Positions 14,456 to 19,726 of a stretch of DNA of 19,726 bases are shown here, one piece after another; positions within the stretch are counted from its first letter, which is position 1; every line of letters begins with the position of its first letter. The stretch spans positions 8,919,019 through 8,938,744 of the forward strand of contig CP070627.1 of NCBI GenBank assembly GCA_020355945.1. Direction: 5' to 3'. The position numbers were made by a program, and so were the translations under genes. The notes under the pieces are model-generated. The model was not told where the DNA came from. It searched no databases and saw nothing but the letters and a program-made list of their open reading frames with translations. This DNA comes from Candidatus Aminicenantota bacterium (GTDB lineage Bacteria; Acidobacteriota; Aminicenantia; UBA2199).

Positions 14456-14622
14456 CTTTTTGCTGCTTTTATAATGCTTTTGCCTCTCATGAACCGCTTT
14501 TGCTGATGAGGAGACACTTTTGCTTTTGGTGAGCGGCTTTTTCCTGGTAAAGAGCAGCTTTTTCTATCTCGTACGGTCTTTGACTGCTAATGGTACACTT
14601 TTGCTGTTACTGGGATGCTTTT
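14456..14622 (-). repeat. Phased tandem array of nine AGCAAAAGC boxes, period about 20.25 bp
   Basis: On the plus strand CTTTT(T/G) begins at 14456, 14477, 14497, 14517, 14537, 14558, 14578 (as CTTTG), 14598 and 14618: intervals 21, 20, 20, 20, 21, 20, 20, 20. Minus-strand units read AAAAGC, about 10 variable bases, then CAGC, so a conserved box of about 10 bp alternates with 10 bp of variable sequence. The last box overlaps the stop codon of the XRE gene. Degenerate in-phase traces may continue to 14375. The period is not a multiple of three, so it is not coding as it stands. Phased A-tracts every two turns would curve DNA; a protein-binding array is the other reading. The rest of the gap 14314-14455 holds only a CGCTTAAGCG palindrome (14414-14423) inside a CTGAAA/TTTCAG hairpin. 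Confidence 0.8.
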
Positions 14623-14989
14623 ATCCATTTTCAACGTTTTCCAGGTCTATATTTTCAGAATTCAGGAATTGAGACAGATGCTTTGCCTTGTAGTGGTAAA
14701 AGAAGCTTAACACCTTTATTTTCGCAGTTTGATTGTTGGTCAAATCATCGATCATTTTTCTTAACTCTTCGTCTATTCCCGGGTAATCTTCACCGGTTAA
14801 AATCCAGTCTATCGAAACCCCTAAAATTTCCCTAATCGCAACCAGTGTTTTTGCAGTTGGGGCGTTTTCACAGCGTTCAATCTTGCTGATAGTACCTCGA
14901 TCAAGACCAAGCTTTTCGCCCAGGTCCTCTTGGGTTAAACCTTTTTTAACCCTTAACATCTTAATCCTGAGACCTACTTGTTTATCCAT
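14621..14989 (-). CDS. XRE-family helix-turn-helix regulator, paralogue of 16568-16972
   Basis: A 122-aa DNA-binding protein. The HTH_3 (Cro/CI) domain spans about residues 5-61: RIKMLRVKKGLTQEDLGEKL, then LDRGTISKIERCENAPT as recognition helix and turn, and LGVSIDWILTG. The C-terminal MIDDLTNNQTAKIKVLSFFY, then HYKAKHLSQFL, is almost identical in the second XRE protein, so it is probably a family-specific dimerisation or partner-binding tail. The minus-strand start has only GGTGA as ribosome site. The phased AAAAGC array begins on its stop codon. There is no partner gene on the same transcript, and the upstream terminator at 15080-15132 separates it from the ACP-like operon. Confidence 0.87.
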   Translation of the reverse strand: MDKQVGLRIKMLRVKKGLTQEDLGEKLGLDRGTISKIERCENAPTAKTLVAIREILGVSIDWILTGEDYPGIDEELRKMIDDLTNNQTAKIKVLSFFYHYKAKHLSQFLNSENIDLENVENG

Positions 14990-15079
14990 ATTATCACCGC
15001 CAATGCGTTTCTAATCATTTTATAAAAACACCTTATTTTTGTGGCCGGATGGGATAACAGTGATCCCAACTGACCGGTA

Positions 15080-15132
15080 AAAATAAAAAAGCAATGAGCT
15101 CCGGGGGGTTCCAGCTTCACCCCCCGGTGCTC
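15080..15132 (-). terminator. Rho-independent terminator (minus strand)
   Basis: GAGCACCGGGGGG pairs with CCCCCCGGAGCTC (15132-15120 and 15108-15096, one mismatch near the base), followed on the minus strand by ATTGCTTTTTTATTTTT. It closes whatever is transcribed leftward before the XRE gene. Confidence 0.7.
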
Positions 15133-15340
15133 TTCATTTACCTTTTAGAGGCTATAAAACTAAATCCCAAATAGGAGGGATTAAATCCCTTTTAACGTGT
15201 TTTTCATTATCAACGATCCTTTGATACTTTTAAAATTTAAAATTCTTAGGAGGTTAAAAACCGGTGGATGGCTTTTCTTTCCACCATCCATGATCAATTG
15301 ACCATTGTCATTTGATCGTTTGAATCGCCAAATCTATATT

Positions 15341-15371
15341 AAAAAGCTTTCAGGGCTTTTTATTTTATTTC
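15341..15371 (+). terminator. Stem-loop with U-rich tail
   Basis: AAAAAGC (15341-15347) pairs with GCTTTTT (15355-15361), followed by ATTTTATTTC. The stem is AT-rich and weak; the structure could stop transcription on either strand. Confidence 0.4.
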
Positions 15372-15427
15372 AGGGGGTGTCAGGGTGTGCCAGCATGGTG
15401 AATTAGCAAGAGGCAATACCATGACTT

Positions 15428-15626
15428 AAAAAAAATCAGAAGGAATGCGAGATGCAAGATGCGATAAAAAACACAGCCGCATCTTTTCCGCATTCGCATT
15501 CCTCCTGAAATTTTTTCACCCTTGTTCCCTGGTTAGCGGCCTGAAGATACCAGGGAGTGTCTGTGAGAGAATAGAATAGTGGCAGCACAGACATCCCCTT
15601 ATTTTTTGTTATGAATTTGGGGAATG
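15428..15626 (-). ncRNA. Candidate structured small RNA
   Basis: On the minus strand, after a TTGACA box, three hairpins follow in order: TGTCTGTG/CACAGACA (15593-15558), TCCCTGGT/ACCAGGGA (15556-15526, one base away) and a stem of nearly 30 bp with small bulges (15508-15436) ending in eight U. Promoter, compact stems and terminator fit an independent RNA of about 200 nt. No known RNA family was recognised. The terminal hairpin contains GATGC micro-repeats and is also followed by T-rich sequence on the plus strand, so it could instead be a repeat acting as a bidirectional terminator. Confidence 0.35.
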
Positions 15627-15632
15627 GGGAAG

Positions 15633-15661
15633 GTTAAGAGTCCAAAATTTAAGAATGTCAA
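15633..15661 (-). promoter_or_regulatory. Possible promoter of the candidate small RNA
   Basis: Minus strand TTGACA (15661-15656), a 17-bp spacer and CTTAAC (15638-15633). The -35 is perfect and the -10 poor. Confidence 0.3.
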
Positions 15662-15668
15662 AGAACAC

Positions 15669-15691
15669 AACCCGGCCCGCCGGGCCGGGTT
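15669..15691 (-). terminator. GC-clamped hairpin after the ACP-like operon
   Basis: AACCCGGCCC and GGGCCGGGTT form a perfect 10-bp stem with a GCC loop. The minus-strand tail GTGTTCTTTG is only moderately U-rich. It lies about 75 bases after the ACP-like stop. Confidence 0.5.
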
Positions 15692-15747
15692 TAAAATACT
15701 CTGGATTTTGTCGTTTTCGGAGTTCATTGATTACTACCGGTTACACA

Positions 15748-15758
15748 TCACCTCCTTT
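15748..15758 (-). promoter_or_regulatory. Orphan perfect Shine-Dalgarno just after the ACP-like stop
   Basis: Minus strand AAAGGAGGTGA is the exact complement of the usual 16S rRNA 3' end. The only close starts give a four-codon frame (ATG TGT AAC CGG, stop) with a 2-base spacing; no real gene follows. Confidence 0.4.
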
Positions 15759-15766
15759 GTAGATTG

Positions 15767-16027
15767 TTATTGAACACAGTTTGATTCAAATTCCTGTATC
15801 AAATCGGCAATGTTATCCAGTGTTAATGTCGACAATCCTTTTAAATCGACATTTATGTCGAACTCATTATAAATCAATTCTTGAAATTCTTTTTCTGAAT
15901 CTGTATCCCATGATTGTCTCAGTCTTAAATTTTCATCAAATTCAATGTAATAACTGTCAATCCCGATAATATTCAGCAATATTGCTTTTAATTTGATCTG
16001 CAAATGATCTCTGTCCATTTTTTCCAT
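15767..16027 (-). CDS. Acyl-carrier-protein-like small protein, degenerate at the phosphopantetheine site
   Basis: An 86-aa product that follows the carrier-protein pattern: helix I LQIKLKAILLNIIGID, loop YYIEFDENLRLRQSW, then DTDSEKEFQELIYNEFDINV like the DSLxxxELxxxxEExFxIxI helix II, and LSTLTLDNIADLIQEF like the closing TVxDLxxxI helix. A Ser follows Asp as in a carrier site, but a gapless alignment from the ELI end places it one residue off, so attachment of phosphopantetheine is uncertain. An in-frame ATG at 16117 would add 30 residues wholly inside the upstream gene; ATG 16027 gives the normal carrier size and lies 9 bases after the upstream stop. It is co-transcribed with the 119-aa gene. 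The carrier-like call rests on pattern only. No synthase or ligase gene is nearby. Confidence 0.6.
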   Translation of the reverse strand: MEKMDRDHLQIKLKAILLNIIGIDSYYIEFDENLRLRQSWDTDSEKEFQELIYNEFDINVDLKGLSTLTLDNIADLIQEFESNCVQ

Positions 16028-16035
16028 TTGTTCAC

Positions 16036-16395
16036 TCAATTTGTTGATGATAATTTTTCCGCAATAGACAACATCTCCTCGATCCAGTCCAGGTCCGGTT
16101 GATAAAAAAATGTCCACTCAGCAGCAACGTCTTCCCTCCAGGCCTGATTTTTAAATTTCTTCATAAAATGGATTTTTGCCCCTCTCAAGGTCTTGAAATT
16201 CCTGTCAGCTAAAACCTTTTTTTCATGAATTGCCAGAAGCCTGAAACATTCTTCTTCTGTCATGGTCATGATAAAACAGGTACCAATAGAAAAATATACG
16301 CTGTTTTTGAGTCGAGAGATGACTACCTTTTGATTATCCGGTATAGGATTGCGCTTTTGTTCGGTTGCTTTATTAATAACCCCTGAATGCCCCAT
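16036..16395 (-). CDS. Small protein of unknown function, first gene of the ACP-like operon
   Basis: Not recognised. The 119-aa product has no signal peptide or membrane span. The first ~30 residues are polar (KATEQKRNPIPDNQ). A central region FSIGTCFIMTMTEEECFRLLAIHEKKVL is followed by a basic helix (RNFKTLRGAKIHFMKKFKNQAW) and an acidic, tryptophan-bearing C-terminus (EWTFFYQPDLDWIEEML). An excellent AGGAGG lies 8 bases before ATG 16395, so it is a real gene. It is transcribed divergently from the second XRE gene, 172 bp away, and is followed after 8 bases by the ACP-like gene. Control by the neighbouring XRE protein is a reasonable inference from the divergent layout. Confidence 0.65.
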   Translation of the reverse strand: MGHSGVINKATEQKRNPIPDNQKVVISRLKNSVYFSIGTCFIMTMTEEECFRLLAIHEKKVLADRNFKTLRGAKIHFMKKFKNQAWREDVAAEWTFFYQPDLDWIEEMLSIAEKLSSTN

Positions 16396-16567
16396 GTTTT
16401 AACCTCCTTTTTTCGCTTGCATTCTAAGTCAATTTGAGGTATATTATAACCTGGTAAAACAAATGAGCCGCGCGCCAAAAGCTCAAAATTGGATTTTAAC
16501 GCACGCTTTACTTTTTGTCAAGCCTGAATTTCAAAAAAATTTTTTTTGTGTGAGATTGTGAAATACA
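16396..16567. promoter_or_regulatory. Divergent intergenic region between the two small operons
   Basis: A minus-strand TATAAT (16448-16443) has no good -35. TGAGC/GCTCA with an 11-bp centre (16464-16484) is a candidate operator. TTGTCA (16515-16520) is a possible plus-strand -35 with no clear -10. A and T runs at 16533-16548 may bend the DNA. Such a region beside an XRE gene commonly holds the regulator's own operator. Confidence 0.4.
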
Positions 16568-16972
16568 ATGGATAAAAAGACAGGTCAAAGGATTAAAACG
16601 TTACGAATAGAAAACGGCCTTACTCAAGAGGGCCTGGGAGAAAAGCTGGGTCTTGATCGAGGGACCATCAGCAAAATCGAAAGAGGGGAAAACGCTCCAA
16701 CTGCAAAAACACTGGTTGAACTGAAACGAATTTTTAACGTATCCATAGACTGGATTTTAACCGGCAAAGGTTTAAAGCATCCCATTGATATGGACGATGA
16801 ATTATTGGAAATGATCGATGATTTGAAAAACAACCAAACTGCTATGATCAAGGTCTTAAGCTTCTTTTACAACTACAAGGCAAAAAATCTTTCCCAATTT
16901 GTCAAAAAAAAAAGTAAAAAAATGAAAAACGATTCATTAAAAGGCCAGGAGGGAAAAAATGATTATCAATAA
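16568..16972 (+). CDS. XRE-family helix-turn-helix regulator, paralogue of 14621-14989
   Basis: A 134-aa protein with the HTH_3 domain at about residues 6-61: RIKTLRIENGLTQEGLGEKL, then LDRGTISKIERGENAPT, then FNVSIDWILTG. The tail MIDDLKNNQTAMIKVLSFFY, NYKAKNLSQFV matches the first XRE protein. The last ~25 residues are lysine-rich (KKKSKKMKND) and unique to this copy. DNA identity between the two genes is also high in the recognition-helix and ILTG regions, so they arose by duplication, and their near-identical recognition helices suggest related operators. The 211-aa gene begins inside its 3' end (14-bp overlap), a layout common for XRE antitoxin-type or regulator/effector pairs. The ribosome site is weak (TGAGATTGTG). 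Confidence 0.87.
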   Translation: MDKKTGQRIKTLRIENGLTQEGLGEKLGLDRGTISKIERGENAPTAKTLVELKRIFNVSIDWILTGKGLKHPIDMDDELLEMIDDLKNNQTAMIKVLSFFYNYKAKNLSQFVKKKSKKMKNDSLKGQEGKNDYQ

Positions 16973-17594
16973 AAAAAAGGCGCTTGAGGATTTTGAAAAC
17001 ATTATTGAATTGCCGGTTTTAGGAAAGGCTTTATATTTCAGGATTTTAGAGTTAAAAGACGCCATAGCGGCAAACATTGAACAATACAAAAACATCATGG
17101 AATTAAGAAACATGGTAAAGAAAAAAACAAAAAATTGGCCAAAATCATCCAATGACATTGAATTTGAAATCGTAAACATAAAAGGTAATCTCTGGGTCCC
17201 GGTAATCCCGGGGCAAAAAGGATGTGAACCCAGTAAAATCATCCCTCTAAAACTGGTTGATTATATCGTAAAAAAATCTTTTGAAATGACCCCGGGGCTA
17301 ATCGAGAGGAACAGTAATTTAATCGTCCCGGGGATAAAGGGAAAGGTTTTCGATATCTGGTTTGAAAAAATCCGGGATGATTATATTCACGGGATTATCA
17401 AATCCACATTATATGAATCATCAATCTCTTATAACGTGGATATTGAGAAGGAACTCAAAGATTTGAAAAATATTGATTTTGATGAATTGTTTGCCGTATT
17501 CAGGTTAATATTTGAGTCCAATGACTTCATGAAACAAGTCATTAGAGAATATAGAAAAATCTGGAAGTCTTTAATTGAAGATGATAGTAAATAG
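16959..17594 (+). CDS. Unknown 211-aa protein coupled to the XRE regulator
   Basis: Not recognised. It is predicted soluble, with no signal peptide. It is lysine- and isoleucine-rich, and apparently mostly helical at the N-terminus (MIINKKKALEDFENIIELPV, then YFRILELKDAIAANIEQYK) and C-terminus (KELKDLKNIDFDELFAVFRL, then RKIWKSLIED). The central part has two similar phrases: LWVPVIPGQKG and LIVPGIKGKV, about 50 residues apart. A strong GGAGG lies 6 bases before ATG 16959, inside the upstream XRE gene, so translation is coupled. The pairing with a small XRE protein is the arrangement of many toxin-antitoxin and abortive-infection modules, but no catalytic motif of a known toxin is visible. 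Confidence 0.7.
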   Translation: MIINKKKALEDFENIIELPVLGKALYFRILELKDAIAANIEQYKNIMELRNMVKKKTKNWPKSSNDIEFEIVNIKGNLWVPVIPGQKGCEPSKIIPLKLVDYIVKKSFEMTPGLIERNSNLIVPGIKGKVFDIWFEKIRDDYIHGIIKSTLYESSISYNVDIEKELKDLKNIDFDELFAVFRLIFESNDFMKQVIREYRKIWKSLIEDDSK

Positions 17595-17626
17595 GGTCAG
17601 GTGGTTACGAATTTACCCTGACACAA

Positions 17627-17764
17627 CCCAAATCCGCCGTCAAAATTTTCAAACGATTTTATATTCAGCCACGGACGAACACGGACGGACACGGACTGGG
17701 AATTGTTTTTGTCTGTGAAAGTCCGTGTAAGTCCGTGGCTAAAAAAATAGGCGGTGGATTTGGG
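17627..17764. repeat. Nested palindromic element of about 138 bp
   Basis: The outer arms CCCAAATCCGCCG (17627-17639) and GGCGGTGGATTTGGG (17750-17764) are inverted with one extra base. Inside are AGCCACGGAC (17667-17676) against GTCCGTGGCT (17731-17740), and GACACGGAC (17688-17696) against GTCCGTGT (17721-17728). The CACGGAC units also occur tandemly. It could fold as one long hairpin between the convergent 211-aa and ABC genes. It is the largest copy of the GTCCGTGG micro-repeat family in the window. Confidence 0.75.
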
Positions 17765-17790
17765 ACAACTTTTCCATTAACCTTTACCCT

Positions 17791-19716
17791 TTAACTTTGC
17801 TTATTACTCCTCCTTAAGCTTTTTACTTTTTCTGCAATACCGGGAATCGATTCGTCATCCTTGCAGAATATTACGTGGTCGTCAAGGTGAACGGCCTGGA
17901 AATATTCATCCCCGATATACAAGACGTTAATACCGCTTTTCTTCACGGCATCGATGAATTTTTCAATCTCATTAACATCCATTCCTTTGAAGAAGTTATC
18001 CAGGAGTAGTAATTTATTGGATTCGGCAGCATAATGGATAAGGAATTGCCACGGTTTTAGATCACCAGGCATTTCTTTACCGAACAGCTCTTTATAAAGG
18101 GACTTTTGGTCAATGTCCTTTAAAAATCGGATTGTTTCATAAACATAGATAAAGTCTTTCTGCTCAAGGATCTCTTCATCGACTTTTATATTCACGGAGG
18201 TAAAACCATCCCCGGTTAAAGAATTGTAAGTCTGGCTTTTCAGTCCTTCATCGGCAGTCAATAGATAATTCAACTCATCCGGCTTCATTTTGACATCAAA
18301 GTCCCTGATTTTTCCCGGTTCACCTTTGATCTGTTTTAAAGTCCTTAGAGAAGCAATCAATAGACTGCCTGCAATCCACAGCAAAGAACATATATTACCC
18401 AACCAAAAGAACATGGGGATTTTACTTTTGGCAAAGAATAAGTCCTCGTCATCTTTAATGAAGCTCTCTATTCGAGGACGATCATTTTGATTACCTTCAT
18501 CACCTTGATTCTCTTGACTTTCCTGGTTACTTTGCTTACCCGGTTTATCTTTATCTTTGGGAAGCGTAAGTGGATAAATTTTATCCACGCAATAATTCAC
18601 AAACCCATCCTTTTTATTTTGACTGAAGCTGTAAAATTCGATAAAAGCATCATAACTATTGGTTGAAGCATCTTCGCTCAGGGAAAAATAATATAAAGTA
18701 GGAAAAAAAGAGGCAGTCAATTTTCTAGCCCTGACTTTACTTTTTAATTTGTTTCTCAATCGTTTTAAGTTCTCCCGGATCTTTTTAGCCTGATTAAAAA
18801 TAGACTGTCTTGTATCAATATTTTCTTCTTTTGAAGGTTTTATATTGAGTGGTAATACACCATATTTTTTTATCAGCATATCTTCTTCTATCATTACTGT
18901 TTTTAAGTTTTCATGGTCAAATTCAAAAACCGGCTTAATGTCACTGGATTTTAGCCTGGTGAAGAAATTCAATAACAACGGCAGTAATATCACTGAGAGA
19001 ACGAATATCACGAAGAAAGCAGTATCCCTTTTGAAATTGCTCTTTATACTTCCTAAAATACAGCCGATGGCAAAAGAGAACGTTATTGCTAAGAAGAGTC
19101 CCCAACAAAATGGCAGCAAATGTAAACGAAAAAGGTTGATATTATTTAAGAGGAGCAGTGAAATGTTAATTACAAACAGCAATAGGAATGCGGCATTCAA
19201 CAGGATAAGCCTGAAAAATATGATAAATCTTATAACTTTTTTTGAATCGGATCGACTGGAAAGGAATTTCAGGTAATCCCTATTAATAGTGGTATCTATA
19301 CCGTATAAAATGCCGAAGTAAAAGATCAACAGTAGAGACACTCCCATAAAATTCAGGAAAGGTGAACTATCGTCAAAAAGTTCTTTGCCTTTTTTGGGTA
19401 AAAAAATATTGAAATTATCTCCAATATTTGTGTTACATAAAAGTAATTCAAAGGTTGAATCATTATACAAAATTCCGAAGTTAGAAGGAACGAACATCAT
19501 CGTAATCCCTAAAGAAGCATATTGTCGAAAATATACATAATGAGATACCTTTGAACTTTCTACTTTCTTTAATGAATTTCTATTTTCAATATTATCAAGG
19601 TGTTTAAATTTTCCAACCTGGATAAACCCCTGCAATATCAAAGCAATAAAAACAAATGCAATGATATACCTCCTTTTTAAAGCTCTCTTTAATTCATTTT
19701 TAAAAATCAGCCTCAT
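17791..19716 (-). CDS. ABC-2 type permease fused to a degenerate ABC ATPase-like domain
   Basis: A 641-aa inner-membrane protein. Membrane part: spans at about 17-34, 121-140, 163-190, 199-223, 231-252 and 435-456, with a large outside loop (253-434) containing a charged, Gln/Asn-rich linker (388-412), the usual plan of an ABC-2 exporter subunit. After the last span a ~160-aa domain aligns without gaps to ABC ATPase motifs, all altered. LLTADEGLKSQTYNSLTG (485-502) stands for the Walker A loop, keeping Lys493-Ser494 but losing its glycines. MPGDLK (549-554) stands for LSGGQK. LLLLDNFFKGMD (569-580) stands for Walker B/D-loop, with Asn574 where the catalytic Glu should be. VLYIGDEYFQAVHLDDHVIF (598-617) stands for the switch region without its His. 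Catalysis is therefore unlikely; a regulatory pseudo-NBD is inferred. The start ATG is 10 bases from the window edge and reads ATGA, so it probably overlaps the stop of an upstream gene, perhaps the true ATPase. Confidence 0.85.
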   Translation of the reverse strand: MRLIFKNELKRALKRRYIIAFVFIALILQGFIQVGKFKHLDNIENRNSLKKVESSKVSHYVYFRQYASLGITMMFVPSNFGILYNDSTFELLLCNTNIGDNFNIFLPKKGKELFDDSSPFLNFMGVSLLLIFYFGILYGIDTTINRDYLKFLSSRSDSKKVIRFIIFFRLILLNAAFLLLFVINISLLLLNNINLFRLHLLPFCWGLFLAITFSFAIGCILGSIKSNFKRDTAFFVIFVLSVILLPLLLNFFTRLKSSDIKPVFEFDHENLKTVMIEEDMLIKKYGVLPLNIKPSKEENIDTRQSIFNQAKKIRENLKRLRNKLKSKVRARKLTASFFPTLYYFSLSEDASTNSYDAFIEFYSFSQNKKDGFVNYCVDKIYPLTLPKDKDKPGKQSNQESQENQGDEGNQNDRPRIESFIKDDEDLFFAKSKIPMFFWLGNICSLLWIAGSLLIASLRTLKQIKGEPGKIRDFDVKMKPDELNYLLTADEGLKSQTYNSLTGDGFTSVNIKVDEEILEQKDFIYVYETIRFLKDIDQKSLYKELFGKEMPGDLKPWQFLIHYAAESNKLLLLDNFFKGMDVNEIEKFIDAVKKSGINVLYIGDEYFQAVHLDDHVIFCKDDESIPGIAEKVKSLRRSNKQS

Positions 19717-19726
19717 TGTTCATTCC

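Larger units (their letters stand above)
14990..15766. other. Gene-free, hairpin-rich intergenic stretch
   Basis: No open frame here resembles a gene. It contains GGGAT/ATCCC (15051-15067) upstream of the XRE gene, a GC-rich terminator (15080-15132), a GGATGG/CCATCC hairpin (about 15266-15290), GATCAA/TTGATC (15292-15318), an AAAAAGC/GCTTTTT stem-loop (15341-15361), a candidate small RNA (15428-15626), a GC-clamped hairpin (15669-15691) and an orphan perfect Shine-Dalgarno (15748-15758). The density of inverted repeats is much higher than in other gaps of the window. Confidence 0.6.

Noticed and set aside
14260..14517. 85-aa minus-strand open frame through the phased array, rich in lysine
   Set aside because: The 20-21 bp period shifts the frame, there is no ribosome site, and it runs into the 3' end of the ATPase gene. 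An ancestral heptad-repeat gene is possible but not supported.
14456..14622. CRISPR array
   Set aside because: The repeat is about 10 bp and the spacers about 10 bp, far below CRISPR dimensions, and no cas gene is present.
15264..15315. Tiny plus-strand frames after AGGAGG at 15248-15253
   Set aside because: They encode 9 or 15 residues and coincide with a hairpin, so there is no support for a peptide gene.
15599..15727. 42-codon minus-strand frame after the orphan Shine-Dalgarno
   Set aside because: The start is 23 bases from the ribosome site, the frame crosses the GC-rich hairpin, and the composition is unlike a protein.
1..19726. Prophage or integrated plasmid
   Set aside because: No integrase, structural, partition or replication genes and no direct-repeat attachment sites at tRNA-Leu were seen.

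Overview
The window is bacterial, AT-rich (roughly 40% GC by eye), with short intergenic regions crowded with small dispersed repeats. The gene set (bacterial-type tgt, recG, purN, a secreted alkaline phosphatase, an AGCS symporter, tRNA-Leu) fits a diderm-like environmental heterotroph. The intergenic micro-repeats (a GTTTTTGCGG / CCCCTGG palindrome family, 'CCTCTGYGTCCTCTG' tracts and 'GTCCGTGG' tracts) resemble what I associate with uncultivated Acidobacteriota/Aminicenantes-like lineages. That assignment is a low-confidence inference; nothing in the window fixes the taxon.

Layout. (1) 1-2143, plus strand: a divergent queuine tRNA-ribosyltransferase, then a clear homologue of the ArmA/Rmt/Kgm 16S rRNA m7G1405 methyltransferases (aminoglycoside resistance). 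(2) 2239-7110, plus strand: an M20 metallo-deacylase, two guanidino-group-modifying hydrolases (one a full DDAH with all catalytic residues) and an AGCS Na+/amino-acid symporter. Together they look like an uptake and catabolic module for arginine-derived or methylated-arginine compounds. (3) 7139-11788, minus strand: alkaline phosphatase with its own promoter, then a consensus promoter driving tRNA-Leu(CAG), purN, a small exported protein and recG, tightly packed. (4) 11789-14313: a decayed relic of a DUF4143 ATPase, a Uma2-family nuclease-like gene, then an intact AAA_14/DUF4143 ATPase preceded by four iterons at 32-33 bp spacing. (5) 14314-17790: an accessory island. It holds a ~20.25-bp-period array of AGCAAAAGC boxes, two paralogous XRE regulators flanking a divergent pair of small operons (119-aa unknown + acyl-carrier-like protein on minus; XRE + 211-aa unknown on plus), and a 777-bp gene-free, hairpin-rich stretch with a candidate small RNA. 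(6) 17791-19716, minus strand: an ABC-2 permease whose C-terminus carries a degenerate ABC ATPase domain in which every ATPase motif can be aligned but is mutated.

The most unusual items are the permease/pseudo-ATPase fusion, the phased 20-bp array beside the XRE gene, the G1405-methyltransferase homologue outside its usual hosts, the iteron-controlled DUF4143 ATPase with a relic keeping only one iteron and the nuclease motif, and the repeat family whose end supplies Shine-Dalgarno sequences to two genes.
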